Both the position numbers and the translations under genes were made by a program. This document shows positions 41,099 to 50,928 of a stretch of DNA of 64,000 nucleotides, one piece after another (the stretch's first letter is position 1; each line of letters begins with the position of its first letter). The notes below the pieces were generated by a model. It was not told the origin of the DNA, did no database searches, and saw only the letters and a program-made list of their open reading frames with translations. Source of the stretch: Sphingomonas sp. HF-S4 (lineage in GTDB: Bacteria; Pseudomonadota; Alphaproteobacteria; Sphingomonadales; Sphingomonadaceae); the NCBI RefSeq assembly GCF_032911445.1, contig NZ_JAWJEJ010000001.1, positions 62,001 to 126,000 of the forward strand, written 5' to 3'.

Positions 41099-41356
41099 AT
41101 GACCATCAAGCCAAAGGGCAAGCCCGCCATGGGGCAGGGACAGGATAGCCGTGCGGTGCGCTGGCTCGGCATCGGCGGGGGCGTGGCGCTGGTGCTCGCA
41201 CTGGCGACGGTTTTGCTGGCCTGGCAGCGAGTATACGACGAACGGCGTTCGGCAGAAGACGTCAAGGCACGAGTCGCCGCCGAGATGAATCGAATTGAAG
41301 CGGAAGCTGCGCGAATGGAGCGTGAGGCCGGCAATGGTACCGACAACGGATCCTGA
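41099..41356 (+). CDS. Small membrane-anchored protein, 85 aa
   Basis: This 85-residue protein has a basic Lys-rich N-terminus, one membrane helix (WLGIGGGVALVLALATVLLAW) and a charged helical tail (RSAEDVKARVAAEMNRIEAE). It is probably a single-pass inner-membrane protein. It lies 82 bp after atpF, may share its transcript and has no recognised family. Confidence 0.6.
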   Translation: MTIKPKGKPAMGQGQDSRAVRWLGIGGGVALVLALATVLLAWQRVYDERRSAEDVKARVAAEMNRIEAEAARMEREAGNGTDNGS

Positions 41357-41500
41357 TCTGGTAGCCGATGTCACAATCCCGGTTATTGACGCTTACGTAA
41401 CTTGCAAGTTTCGCAATATTAGAGTTGCATTTGCCGGATAGTCTCTAATTCGGCTGCGAATCCGTTTGCTCTTCTTCGGTTGTTGCGCAAGATGTGTGCG

Positions 41501-43381
41501 ATGGCCACGAAGCGTTGGGATGTCGCTCTTGTCGCGCTGCTGCTCGGGCTGGCGCTGATCTCCGCCGCGATGGTCGGCACCTTGCTGCTGTTTCGCGCCG
41601 AGCAACGCGCCGATGCGTCGGTGGTGCGCACGCTGCAGGTGCAGGAGCGGCTCAACAGCCTGCTCACTCGCGCGCAGGAGGCGCTGCTCGGCGAGAGCGG
41701 CTATCTGGTTTCGGGCGATACGCGCTTCGTCGGCCGATATCGCGAGGCGCGCGACCGGCTCTATGTCGAGCTTGGCGAGCTGCGACGGCACGTGGCGGAC
41801 GATGCGGGCCAGTTGTCCGCGGCTGCGCAGCTCGATCGCTGCTGGCGCTCGCGGCTTTCGCAGACCGACAGGCGTTTCCTGCTGATGGAGGCGGGCCAGG
41901 CCGATGCGGCGCGGCGGTCGATCCGCACCGTGCTCGATCGACCGATCACCGATCGCTGCCGGAAAATCGTCGTCGCGATGAAGGGGGAGGCCGCCCGACA
42001 ATTCGACCAGCAGCGCGAAGCCGCGGACCGCCAGGCGACCTTGCTGTCGATCTGGCTGCTGATCTGCGCCACCGCGGTGATGGCCTTCGCGATGCGCTCG
42101 ACCCGCAAGGCATTGGCGACGGCGCGCAACGCATCGATCGCCCGCGACCAGCTGCTCAACGCCAACAGCCGGCTGCACGAGGAAGCGGCGAGCCGCGAAG
42201 TGGCCGAGAACCAGCTACGCCAGATGCAGAAGATGGAATCGATCGGTCAGTTGACCGGCGGCATCGCACACGACTTCAACAACATGCTGGCGATCGTGAT
42301 CGGATCGCTCGACCTTGCCCGGCGCCGGATCGAGAAGGACGTCAAACGCGCGCAGGAGCATATCGAATCGGCGATGTCGGGCGCGCAGCGCGCGGCACAG
42401 CTTACCTCGCAGCTGCTTGCCTTCGGCCGCCGCCAGCCACTGGCGCCGACCGCGCTCGATGCCAGCCAGCTCCTGCGCCGGCTATCGGAGTTGTTGCGGC
42501 GGACGATTGGTGGAAATGTCGATTTCCAGGTCGATCCCGCGCCCGGGCTGTGGCCGGTCCATGCCGATGCCGGCCAGCTCGAGAGCGCGCTGGTCAATCT
42601 GTGCGTCAACGCGCGCGACGCGATGCCCGAGGGCGGCACGCTGGTCGTCCGCACCGCCAACGTGAAGCTCGACCGCGCCTATGCCAAGTCGCATCCCGAT
42701 GTCGGGCCGGGCGACTATGTGAGCATCACCGTGCAGGACAGCGGCGCCGGGATGCTCGACGAAGTGCGCGAACGGGCGTTCGAGCCGTTCTTCACCACCA
42801 AGGGCCCCGGCAAGGGCTCGGGCCTGGGGCTCAGCCAGGTCTATGGCTTCGTCAAGCAATCGGGCGGGCATGTCGCGATCGAGTCCGAGCCCGGGCGCGG
42901 GACCAGGGTGTGCCTGTATCTGCCCCGCTACGAAGGCAAGGTCGCTGAGGTCGAGAGTTGGCGGGCCGGTCCCGAGACGCGGCTGCCCGCCGCGCAGGAC
43001 AGCGAGATCGTCCTCGTCGTCGACGACGAGGACAAGGTACGCCAGCTCGCCGTCGATGCCCTGCGCGAGCTCGGCTATATCGTGATCCAGGCGCCGGGCG
43101 GCGAGGCGGCGCTGAGCCTGCTCGAAGACCAGCCGCGCATCGACCTGCTGCTCACCGACGTGCTGATGCCCGGGATGAGCGGGCCGCAGCTCGCCGCGCA
43201 GGTCGAGCGTGCCCGACCCGAAATCCGGCTTCTCTACATGAGCGGCTATCCCAGCGACGGCATCGTCAGCGACGGGATGCTGACCGATGGCGTGGCACTG
43301 CTCCCCAAACCCTTTACCATTGCCCAACTCGCCGCGCGGGTGCGGGAGGTGCTCGACGACAAGGCGCCTGCAGCTGCCTGA
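41501..43381 (+). CDS. Hybrid sensor histidine kinase (CHASE3-HisKA-HATPase-REC)
   Basis: This 626-residue protein has a transmembrane helix (about 8-31), a periplasmic CHASE3 domain (about 35-180), a second helix (about 182-198) and a kinase core with H257 in [14 protein letters not shown]-binding motifs are [16 protein letters not shown] and [11 protein letters not shown]-terminal receiver has its Asp in [16 protein letters not shown] 41501 gives [16 protein letters not shown]; the frame opens at a TTG seven codons upstream. It lacks an Hpt domain, in contrast to the kinase at 12868. The signal and partner are unknown. Confidence 0.9.
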   Translation: MATKRWDVALVALLLGLALISAAMVGTLLLFRAEQRADASVVRTLQVQERLNSLLTRAQEALLGESGYLVSGDTRFVGRYREARDRLYVELGELRRHVADDAGQLSAAAQLDRCWRSRLSQTDRRFLLMEAGQADAARRSIRTVLDRPITDRCRKIVVAMKGEAARQFDQQREAADRQATLLSIWLLICATAVMAFAMRSTRKALATARNASIARDQLLNANSRLHEEAASREVAENQLRQMQKMESIGQLTGGIAHDFNNMLAIVIGSLDLARRRIEKDVKRAQEHIESAMSGAQRAAQLTSQLLAFGRRQPLAPTALDASQLLRRLSELLRRTIGGNVDFQVDPAPGLWPVHADAGQLESALVNLCVNARDAMPEGGTLVVRTANVKLDRAYAKSHPDVGPGDYVSITVQDSGAGMLDEVRERAFEPFFTTKGPGKGSGLGLSQVYGFVKQSGGHVAIESEPGRGTRVCLYLPRYEGKVAEVESWRAGPETRLPAAQDSEIVLVVDDEDKVRQLAVDALRELGYIVIQAPGGEAALSLLEDQPRIDLLLTDVLMPGMSGPQLAAQVERARPEIRLLYMSGYPSDGIVSDGMLTDGVALLPKPFTIAQLAARVREVLDDKAPAAA

Positions 43382-43447
43382 ACCGGTAGCGAAAATGACT
43401 CGGCGCATTGCCGGGAGTCGCGCGCGCGCCTAAATCGCGGGCAGCCC

Positions 43448-45370
43448 ATGTCCGACCCCAATTCCCCCAATCGATTCAACGAGGAAAAGGCGACCTACGC
43501 CGTGCGCGGGGAGGGGGCGCCCGATCTCGAGGCGGGCGTGGCGGCGATCCGCAACGTGCTCAATACCTTGCCGGCGCGGCCGGGGGTCTACCGGATGCAC
43601 GACGCGCGCGGCGACGTGCTGTATGTCGGCAAGGCGCGCGCGCTCAAGAACCGGGTGACCAACTATACCCAGGTGATGCGGCTGTCGAAGCGGCTCCAGC
43701 GGATGGTGGCGCAGACGCGATCGATGACGATCGTCACCACCAACAACGAGGCCGAGGCGCTGCTGCTCGAGGCCCAGCTGATCAAGCGCTATCGCCCCCC
43801 CTACAACGTGTTGCTGCGCGACGATAAGTCGTTCCCGTTCATCCTGCTGCGGCAGGATCACGCTTTTGCCCGCGTCCAGCTCCATCGCGGCGCGCGGCGC
43901 TACAAGGGCGATTATTTCGGACCGTTCGCGGGGGCGGGCCAGGTGCGCCAGACGCTCAACGCGCTGCAGAAGCTGTTCCTGCTGCGATCGTGCACCGACG
44001 GCTTTTTCGCGACGCGCGACCGGCCGTGCCTGCTGTATCAGATCCGCCGCTGCTCGGCGCCGTGCGTCGGGCGGATCAGCGAGGAAGCCTATGCCGAGCT
44101 GGTGAGCGACTCGCGCGACTTCCTGATGGGCAAGAAGACCCAGGTCCAGGCCAAGCTCGGCGAGCAGATGCAGGCGGCCGCCGAGAACCTCGATTTCGAG
44201 CTGGCCGCGATCCTGCGCGATCGGTTGAAGGCGCTCACCTTCATCCAGGGATCGCAGGCGATCAACGCCGAGGGCGTGGGTGACGTCGATATCTTCGCGC
44301 TCGCCTGCAAGCAGGGGGTGATGGGGATCCAGGCCTTCTTCATCCGCGGCGGGCAGAATTGGGGGCATCGCAGCTTCTTCCCCGCGCACACCGCCGAAGT
44401 GCCCGAGGACGAAGTGCTCAGCCAGTTCCTGATGCAATTCTACGAGGAAGTGCCGCCGCCCAAGACGATCTTCGTCGATCGCAACCTGGAGGAAGCCAAA
44501 TTGCTGTCCGAGGCGCTGGCCGAGCGCGCCGGGCATAAGGTGGCGCTGGGGGTGCCGCAGCGCGGGCCGCGGCGGCGACTGCTCCAACAGGCGCAGCGCA
44601 ATGCGGTGGAAGCGCTCGACCGCCGCATGGCCGAAAGCACGACCCAGGCCAAGCTGCTCGCCGAGGTTGCCGACCTGTTCGAGCTGCCCGAGCCGCCCGA
44701 GCGGATCGAAGTCTATGACAACAGCCATATCCAGGGAACGAGCGCGCTGGGCGCGATGATCGTCGCCGGTCCCGAGGGGTTCCAGAAGAACCAATATCGC
44801 AAGTTCAACATGAAGCGCGCCGAGACGATCGCCGGCGACGATTACGGCATGATGCGCGAGATGTTCTCGCGCCGCTTCGCCCGCGCGCAGGACGAGGATC
44901 CCGATCGCACCCAGGGCAATTGGCCCGATCTGGTGCTGATCGACGGCGGGCGCGGGCAATTGAACGCCGTGAAGGGCGTGCTCGAGGATCTGGGGATCGA
45001 GGATGTGTGCCTGGTGGGCGTCGCCAAGGGGCCGCATCACGGCCGCGATGGGCGCGAGGTGTTTCATCTGATGGACGGGCGCGAGCTTACCCTGCCGGTA
45101 AATTCGCCGGTGCTCTTCTTCCTCCAGCGGCTGCGCGACGAGGTCCACCGCTTCGCGATCGGCGCGCATCGCGACAAGCGCAGCAAGGCGATCGGCGCGT
45201 CGCCGCTGGACGAAGTACCCGGCATCGGCCCGGCACGGAAAAAGGCGCTGCTGATGCATTTCGGCACGGCGCGGGCGGTGCGCGGGGCAAGCCTGGAGGA
45301 TCTGCGCAAGGCGCCGGGGGTGTCGGCCGCGGTCGCGCAGCAGGTGCACGACTATTTCCACTCGCGTTGA
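43448..45370 (+). CDS. uvrC: Excinuclease ABC subunit C
   Basis: This 640-residue protein has the N-terminal GIY-YIG nuclease domain (RPGVYRMHDARGDVLYVGKA), a UVR segment (LGEQMQAAAENLDFELAAIL) and the C-terminal RNase H-like nuclease, with YDNSHIQGTSALGAM and IDGGRGQLNAV. A helix-hairpin-helix end includes VPGIGPARKKALL. It makes the two incisions of nucleotide excision repair. Unlike uvrA no full LexA box is visible upstream; GAAC-N7-GAAA at 43381-43395 is only a near match. Confidence 0.96.
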   Translation: MSDPNSPNRFNEEKATYAVRGEGAPDLEAGVAAIRNVLNTLPARPGVYRMHDARGDVLYVGKARALKNRVTNYTQVMRLSKRLQRMVAQTRSMTIVTTNNEAEALLLEAQLIKRYRPPYNVLLRDDKSFPFILLRQDHAFARVQLHRGARRYKGDYFGPFAGAGQVRQTLNALQKLFLLRSCTDGFFATRDRPCLLYQIRRCSAPCVGRISEEAYAELVSDSRDFLMGKKTQVQAKLGEQMQAAAENLDFELAAILRDRLKALTFIQGSQAINAEGVGDVDIFALACKQGVMGIQAFFIRGGQNWGHRSFFPAHTAEVPEDEVLSQFLMQFYEEVPPPKTIFVDRNLEEAKLLSEALAERAGHKVALGVPQRGPRRRLLQQAQRNAVEALDRRMAESTTQAKLLAEVADLFELPEPPERIEVYDNSHIQGTSALGAMIVAGPEGFQKNQYRKFNMKRAETIAGDDYGMMREMFSRRFARAQDEDPDRTQGNWPDLVLIDGGRGQLNAVKGVLEDLGIEDVCLVGVAKGPHHGRDGREVFHLMDGRELTLPVNSPVLFFLQRLRDEVHRFAIGAHRDKRSKAIGASPLDEVPGIGPARKKALLMHFGTARAVRGASLEDLRKAPGVSAAVAQQVHDYFHSR

Positions 45371-45402
45371 TGGCGGGGGCGGGAAGGTGTATCTTGCGGA
45401 GC

Positions 45403-45643
45403 ATGGCGAGTCTCGCCGAAGCCCCGACCAAATCCACCTACCGCATGTCGCATGCGGGGTTGCTGGAGACGGCCACCTATCTGGAGGTCGACTCCACCGG
45501 GCTCGATACAGGAGCACTGCGCGCTGAGGTGAAACGAGTCGGCGAGGCGCGGTGGAAGGAAGAGAACCGTGAGGCGATCGAGCAGTGGAACGCCTTGGGA
45601 GAAGCGGCACGGATCTCCGTTAGATCGGTATCGCGGCTTTTAG
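45403..45643 (+). pseudogene. CcdA-like antitoxin gene with a +1 frameshift
   Basis: From ATG 45403 the frame gives MASLAEAPTKSTYRMSHAGL, an N-terminal part of DNA-binding antitoxin type, and then VGEARWKEENREAIEQWNA, the typical start of the CcdA C-terminal domain. It then shifts. The proper C-terminus, WEKRHGSPLDRYRGF and stop, lies in the +1 frame and ends exactly at the ccdB start. One extra base in the CCTT at about 45595-45598 explains it, and the restored protein would have 79 residues. The C-terminal part that binds CcdB would otherwise be lost. It is either inactivation or an indel error in the assembly. Confidence 0.85.
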
Positions 45644-45946
45644 GTGGCTCGCTTCGGGATATATCAAGCACGCACCAGTTCGACCTTGCTGCTAGATTGT
45701 CAGTCGGACCTCGTCGATCTGGGCCGCCGACTGATGGTGCCTTTGCTGCCGGAGGCGGAAGCCGAAACGCCGGCCCAATTGCGAGGGCTGCATCCGATTT
45801 TTTCGATTCAAGGTGAGCGGTTCGTCATGGCGACGCACCCGATGGCCACGGTGCCCGAGCGGGAAATCGGTGCGAAACTCGTCTCGCTGTCGCACGAAGC
45901 CGATCAAATCATCCGCGCGATCGATTATCTACTCTCAGGCTACTGA
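45644..45946 (+). CDS. ccdB: CcdB-like gyrase toxin
   Basis: This 100-residue protein starts with GTG directly after the ccdA stop codon. It has the CcdB pattern: MARFGIYQARTSST, DCQSDLVDLGRRLMVPLL, LHPIFSIQGERFVMATHPMA and LSHEADQIIRAIDYLLSGY. CcdB poisons DNA gyrase GyrA by trapping cleaved DNA. The C-terminal tail, important for toxicity in plasmid CcdB, ends SGY here instead of WGI. It is intact, while the antitoxin is frameshifted, which would be lethal unless CcdA still works, CcdB is weak or the frameshift is an error. Confidence 0.87.
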   Translation: MARFGIYQARTSSTLLLDCQSDLVDLGRRLMVPLLPEAEAETPAQLRGLHPIFSIQGERFVMATHPMATVPEREIGAKLVSLSHEADQIIRAIDYLLSGY

Positions 45947-46048
45947 CCCGTTCCTCACCGGATTTTGACGCGTTCCGCACACCAATCGCGCTTGCCGGCT
46001 CTTTTCGAGCCGCTAGTCTCCCGCAGGTTGGATCAGGGGGCTTTTTCG

Positions 46049-48847
46049 ATGTTGGGGCGAATGACGTTTGCGGCGGTGCTGCTGTGTGCGCCGGCAGTGG
46101 CTTATGCGGGGGACAAGCCGCTGTACCAGCCGGCGCCCGCATGGGTGGTTGCGGCACCTGCGCCCGATGCGGCCAAGCGCACCGACTCCGATCCCGCGCT
46201 GGTCATCATGGACCAGCAGCACCGTGTCGGCGACGGGCAGGTCTGGGAATATACCGACCAGGCGACGCGCATCTTGTCGTCGCAGGCGATGCGCGACAGC
46301 GGCACGGTGACGTTGCCGTGGCAGCCTGATGCCGGCGACCTGATCGTCCACCGCGCCGAGATCCTTCGTGGGGGCGAAAAGATCGACCTGATCGCGGCGG
46401 GGCAGCGCTTCGAGGTGCTGCGTCGTGAGGAACAGCTCGAGCAATGGCAGCTGAGCGGCATGCTCACCGCGACGATGACCGTCGAAGGGCTGCGGGTGGG
46501 CGACGTGCTGCGGATGAGCTATTCGGTGACGAGCCGCGACAAGGCGCTGCAGGGCAATGTCCAGACGTCGATCGGGCTGATGGCGGCGCCGGCGCGCGCG
46601 CAATTTGCCCGGGCGCGCTTGTCCTGGCCAGTGGGGACCGAGCTCAAATGGCGCAGCTATGCCGATGGGCTGGCGCCCAAGGTCGTCCAGCGCGACGGCT
46701 TTAACGAGATCGACATCACCCTGCCGCTGGCCAAGCCCGCCGAGCTCCCGGCTGATGCACCCGCACGTTACCATAAGCTCTCGATGCTCGAAGCGACCAG
46801 CTTTGCCCACTGGCCGGCAGTGTCGCGGGTGATGGCGCCGCTCTACCGGACCGACGGCCTGATCGCGGCGGGAAGCCCGCTGGCCGGCGAAGTCGCGAAG
46901 ATCGCCGCCAAGTCGAGCGACCCGCGCACCCGCACCGCGCTGGCGCTGCGACTGGTGCAGGACGAGGTTCGCTATCTCTTCAAGGGCATGGACGGCGGCA
47001 ACTATACGCCGCAAAAGCCCGCCGACACCTGGTCGATGCGCTATGGTGATTGCAAGGCCAAGACGCTGTTGCTGCTGGCGATCCTCCACCAATTGGGGAT
47101 CGAGGCCGAGCCCGTGGTGGCGAGCGCCCAGTTGAGCGACCATGTTGCGCAGCGGCTGCCGGGCCCGGGTGCGTTCGATCACGTCATCGTGCGCGCAGCG
47201 ATCGGCGGCAAGAGCCTGTGGCTCGACGGGACCGGGAACGGCACGCGCCTCGCCGATCTCGACGATACGCCGCCGTTCCGCAACATCTTGCCGCTGCGCG
47301 CCGAGGGGGCGGGGCTGATGCCGCTCGCGATGCATCCGCCGGGGCGTCCGCCGGTCGAGATCGACGTCGAGCTCGACCAGAGCGCAGGGCTCAACCTGCC
47401 GACGCCGTTCACGGTGGTTTTCACGGTGCGCGGGGCAATGGCGGAGATGTATCACACCAACGCGAGCCAGGCCGACAAGGAACAGCTGACCGCGATTGCG
47501 CAGTCGATGGTGGGCAGCGTGCTGGGCGAGGCGCTGATCGGCGAGCGCAGCTGGACCTACGACGCTGAAACCTCGACGACGCGGATCACCGCGAAGGGGA
47601 TCGTTTCCAGCGCGTGGCGGATGGTCGACGGACGCTTGCGGATGAAATTCGACAAGGCAATGGAAAAGTCGTCCTTCTCGCCCGATCGCGCGCGACCGGC
47701 ATGGAAGGACATACCGGCGATGACCGCGCCGATGGCGTTCTCGACGCTGCTGCGGATGCGCGTCCATCTGCCCGCCAAGGGCGTCGGTTTCGAACTGGAG
47801 GGCGATCGGGTGCTGCCGGCGCGGCTCGCCGGGACGACGATGCGACGCAAGGTGGCGATGGAGGGCGCGTGGGCGACGCTCGAAGATGCCGCCGAAACCG
47901 ATGGTGCGGAAATCGCTGCGGCCGATATTCCGGCGGCGCGGGCGCAGGTGGCGCTGGCGCAAAGCCGGCTGCTCACGCTGGTCGCGCCGGCTGACTATCC
48001 TGCGCGCTGGAAGGTCGTTGCCGAGGCGCGCGGCACAAAGGCGTTCGCACCGATCCTGGCCGCCTATGCGACGGTGATCGCTCACGAACCCGAAGAGGCG
48101 CTGGGCTATTCGAACCGGGCGAATTTCTTGAACGGCGTGTGGGACTGGAAGGAAGCGGCCGCCGATATGGACAAGGCGATCGCGATCGAGCCTTCCGCCG
48201 AACTGTATTTTACCCGCTCGCGAATCCGCACCATGTTGCGCGACGACAAGGGCGCGCTCGCGGATATCGACGCGGGCCTGGCGCTCGATCCAAGCTCGAC
48301 CGCGGGCGTCGCCCAGCGCGAGATGCTGCGATTCCGCGCCGGCGAGCGCGATGCGGCATTGGCTGCGCTTGCCGAGCGGATCGAGGCGGGGGGAACCGAG
48401 AAGCTTACCTTCGTCGCGCGCCGGGCGGATCTGCTTGCCGAGGCAGGACGCGGCGAAGAGGCGATCGCGGCGCTTGATGGCGTCATCAAAGTCAATCCAG
48501 GCAACGCCACGCTGCTCAACGAACGCTGCTGGATCAAGGGCACGCTCGGCGCTGCGCTCGACACTGCGCTCAAGGACTGCACCAAGGGGATCGAACTCGC
48601 CGAGAACCCGGCGTCGATCTATGACAGCCGGGCGATGGTCTATTACCGGATGGGCCGCATGGAGGATGCGCTGGCCGATCTGGATGCCGCGCTCGAGCTC
48701 TCGCCGACGCAAGGTGCCAGCCTCTATATGCGGGGCGTGATCCGCAAGAAGATGGGCGATGCGCGCGGAAATGACGATCTCGGTGCGGCGCGGATGATGT
48801 CGTCGCGGATCGACGAGGACTATGCACGCTGGGGGATCAAGCCGTAA
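46049..48847 (+). CDS. DUF3857/transglutaminase-like/TPR secreted protein
   Basis: This 932-residue protein has a signal peptide (MTFAAVLLCAPAVAYAG), an N-terminal DUF3857 domain, a transglutaminase-like core with WSMRYGDCKAKTLLLLAILH (Cys of GDCKAK as candidate nucleophile) and HVIVRAAIGG, a further domain, and TPR repeats at the C-terminus (for example YSNRANFLNGVWDWKEAAAD). It is a likely periplasmic protein that processes or cross-links peptides or envelope polymers. ATG 46049 follows AGGGGG. The frame opens 28 codons earlier. Confidence 0.83.
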   Translation: MLGRMTFAAVLLCAPAVAYAGDKPLYQPAPAWVVAAPAPDAAKRTDSDPALVIMDQQHRVGDGQVWEYTDQATRILSSQAMRDSGTVTLPWQPDAGDLIVHRAEILRGGEKIDLIAAGQRFEVLRREEQLEQWQLSGMLTATMTVEGLRVGDVLRMSYSVTSRDKALQGNVQTSIGLMAAPARAQFARARLSWPVGTELKWRSYADGLAPKVVQRDGFNEIDITLPLAKPAELPADAPARYHKLSMLEATSFAHWPAVSRVMAPLYRTDGLIAAGSPLAGEVAKIAAKSSDPRTRTALALRLVQDEVRYLFKGMDGGNYTPQKPADTWSMRYGDCKAKTLLLLAILHQLGIEAEPVVASAQLSDHVAQRLPGPGAFDHVIVRAAIGGKSLWLDGTGNGTRLADLDDTPPFRNILPLRAEGAGLMPLAMHPPGRPPVEIDVELDQSAGLNLPTPFTVVFTVRGAMAEMYHTNASQADKEQLTAIAQSMVGSVLGEALIGERSWTYDAETSTTRITAKGIVSSAWRMVDGRLRMKFDKAMEKSSFSPDRARPAWKDIPAMTAPMAFSTLLRMRVHLPAKGVGFELEGDRVLPARLAGTTMRRKVAMEGAWATLEDAAETDGAEIAAADIPAARAQVALAQSRLLTLVAPADYPARWKVVAEARGTKAFAPILAAYATVIAHEPEEALGYSNRANFLNGVWDWKEAAADMDKAIAIEPSAELYFTRSRIRTMLRDDKGALADIDAGLALDPSSTAGVAQREMLRFRAGERDAALAALAERIEAGGTEKLTFVARRADLLAEAGRGEEAIAALDGVIKVNPGNATLLNERCWIKGTLGAALDTALKDCTKGIELAENPASIYDSRAMVYYRMGRMEDALADLDAALELSPTQGASLYMRGVIRKKMGDARGNDDLGAARMMSSRIDEDYARWGIKP

Positions 48848-48890
48848 TAGGATTGGGAGTTTCTTCACCCCGAAGCGCTAGGGGAGCAGC

Positions 48891-49847
48891 ATGCCGACCC
48901 GCGTCTTCCTGACTGTCGATACCGAGCTGATGTGGCGCCACCATTGCGCCGGGCTCGATGCCGAGACGATCGTCCGCCGCTCGCTCGAGCCGGCGGAGGT
49001 GGGGGTGGGCTGGCAGCTCGCGCAGCTTGCCGTGCATGGGCTCAAGGCGTGTTTCTTCGTCGATCCGATGCCGGCGCTGGTCTACGGGCTGGAGCCAATC
49101 AAACGCGTGGTGGGATCGATCCTCGAGGCGGGGCAGGAAGTGCAGCTCCACCTGCACCCCAATTGGACCGGCGCGCATGCCGGCGACGGCGGCGTCAGCT
49201 ACGGCGCGTTCGAGCTGATCGATTACAGCCTTGCCGAGCAGGTCGAACTGATCGCCGGCGCGGCGGACATGCTGGTCGCCGCGGGGGCGCCCGATCCGAT
49301 CGCGTTCCGTTCGGGCTCCTATTCGGCGAGCGACGATACGCTGGCGGCGCTGGCGCGGCTCGATTTCGCCTATGATTCGAGCCACAACGGCTCCGAGCAT
49401 CCCTGGCCGAGCGCGATCAGCCTGGCGCCACGCCAGATCGCTCCCGTCGAGCATTGCGGGGTGATCGAAGTGCCGGTGACCTTGATCGAGGACCAGAAGG
49501 GACATCTGCGCCACTTCCAGATCTGCGCGCTTTCGGCCGCCGAGATGAAGGCCGCGCTCGATCATGCATCGCGCGAGCGACACGCGGCGGTCACGATCGT
49601 CAGCCACGGCTTCGAGCTGGCCAATCGCGCGGGGACGCGCGCCAACGGCGTGCATGTCCGCCGCTTCGAGGCGCTGTGCGGCATGCTCGCCGAACGCCGC
49701 GAGATCCTGGAGACCGCGCATTTCGCCGACCGGCCGGAAATGGCGCTCGGGCAGGACGATTCGCCGCTCGGGCCGAGCGTGCTGCGCACGCGGCTGCGCC
49801 AGGCCGAGCAGCTCTGGTCCAACTGGGTCGAGGAACGCGCGGCGTGA
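48891..49847 (+). CDS. Polysaccharide deacetylase-like protein
   Basis: This 318-residue protein resembles polysaccharide deacetylases: FLTVDTELMW (D as catalytic/metal residue), LHLHPNWTGAH with two His, and FRSGSYSASDDTLAALARLD. No signal peptide is seen, so it may act on cytoplasmic lipid-linked precursors. It is followed by a FemAB-like gene with a GTGA overlap, so the two are coupled and probably work on the same envelope glycan. Confidence 0.82.
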   Translation: MPTRVFLTVDTELMWRHHCAGLDAETIVRRSLEPAEVGVGWQLAQLAVHGLKACFFVDPMPALVYGLEPIKRVVGSILEAGQEVQLHLHPNWTGAHAGDGGVSYGAFELIDYSLAEQVELIAGAADMLVAAGAPDPIAFRSGSYSASDDTLAALARLDFAYDSSHNGSEHPWPSAISLAPRQIAPVEHCGVIEVPVTLIEDQKGHLRHFQICALSAAEMKAALDHASRERHAAVTIVSHGFELANRAGTRANGVHVRRFEALCGMLAERREILETAHFADRPEMALGQDDSPLGPSVLRTRLRQAEQLWSNWVEERAA

Positions 49848-50779
49848 ATGCCCATGCCGAGATCGCCGCGGCGCCGCGCCCGGTGCGGCTCAAGTTCGCG
49901 ATCGGCGCGCGGACGCTGTTCGCGGTCGAGCCTCGGCTGGTGCGCGTGCCGCTGACGCTTGCCGAGGCGCGCAGCGAGGCGATGCCGGCGCTTCCCGCCC
50001 TGGCAGGCGACGCCGACGGCTATCTGGTGACGTCGCTTCCCGAGGCGCGGGTGGCGACGCTGGCCGCGCAGGCGGGCGGGATGCTGCCGTTCGTGCGCCA
50101 GCGCTACACCCGGCATTATCTCGATTTCGCGGGCGGGTTCGAGGCGTGGCTCGCCGGCCTTTCGTCGAACGCGCGGCAGGGGCTTAAGCGCAAGGCCAAG
50201 AAGATCGCGGCGGGCGGCGTGCTGGACATTCGGCGGTTTCGGACGCCCGGCGAGCTGGCGGCGTTCCATCCCGTGGCACGGGCGATCTCGGCGACGACCT
50301 ATCAGGAACGGCTGCTCGGCTCCGGACTGCCCGAGGATGCCGGGTTCCTCGCGGCGATGCGCGACCTCGGCGCGGCTGGGCAGGTGCGTGCCTGGCTGCT
50401 GTACGTGGGCGGCGAGCCGGCCGCCTATCTTTATTGCCCGGTCCAGGGCGACACGGTGATCTATGCCTTTGTCGGGCATGATCCCCGCTTCAACGAGCTG
50501 TCGCCCGGCGCGGTGCTCCAGCTCGAGGCGATGCGCGACCTGTTCGGCGAGGGGCGCTTCGCGGCGTTCGACTTCACCGAGGGCGAGGGGCAGCACAAGC
50601 GCCAGTTTGCGACCGGCGGAGTGGCGTGCGTGGACTTGCTGATGCTGCGGCCGACGCTGGCGAACCGGGGGGTGATTGCGGCGCTGGCTGGGTTCGACGG
50701 CGCCGTGGCTCTGGCAAAGCGGGTGGTGCAGCGCGTCGGGCTGGGTGGCTTGGCGAAACGGCTGCGGCGGGGCGGCTGA
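49844..50779 (+). CDS. FemAB/BioF2-like GNAT acyltransferase
   Basis: This 311-residue protein has the BioF2-like/GNAT signature: [57 protein letters not shown] and [14 protein letters not shown]. Such proteins transfer acyl or aminoacyl groups to lipid-linked sugars or cell wall. It starts at GTG 49844, overlapping the deacetylase stop, with GAGGAA at good spacing. Paired with the deacetylase it may acylate a newly freed amine. That is inference. Confidence 0.8.
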   Translation: MNAHAEIAAAPRPVRLKFAIGARTLFAVEPRLVRVPLTLAEARSEAMPALPALAGDADGYLVTSLPEARVATLAAQAGGMLPFVRQRYTRHYLDFAGGFEAWLAGLSSNARQGLKRKAKKIAAGGVLDIRRFRTPGELAAFHPVARAISATTYQERLLGSGLPEDAGFLAAMRDLGAAGQVRAWLLYVGGEPAAYLYCPVQGDTVIYAFVGHDPRFNELSPGAVLQLEAMRDLFGEGRFAAFDFTEGEGQHKRQFATGGVACVDLLMLRPTLANRGVIAALAGFDGAVALAKRVVQRVGLGGLAKRLRRGG

Positions 50780-50780
50780 T

Positions 50781-50910
50781 TCCTCCCCGGAACGGGGAGG
50801 GGGACCGCTCGCGAAGCGAGTGGTGGAGGGGGCTCTCCACCAGCGAAATCCTTTGTGGAGAGCCCCCTCCTCCAGCCTGCGGCTGGTCCCCCTCCCCGTT
50901 CCGGGGAGGA
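50781..50910. repeat. Nested palindrome upstream of recO, 130 bp
   Basis: Outer 26-bp arms (50781-50806 and 50885-50910) are perfect inverted repeats. Inner 16-bp arms (50825-50840 and 50855-50870) are also perfect. The whole can fold into a long cruciform or RNA hairpin. It ends 18 bases before recO. Confidence 0.9.
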
Positions 50911-50928
50911 TCTAGTAGACCCCCTCTC

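Noticed and set aside
43381..43395. LexA box upstream of uvrC
   Set aside because: GAAC-N7-GAAA has one mismatch in the second half-site and partly overlaps the end of the preceding kinase gene.
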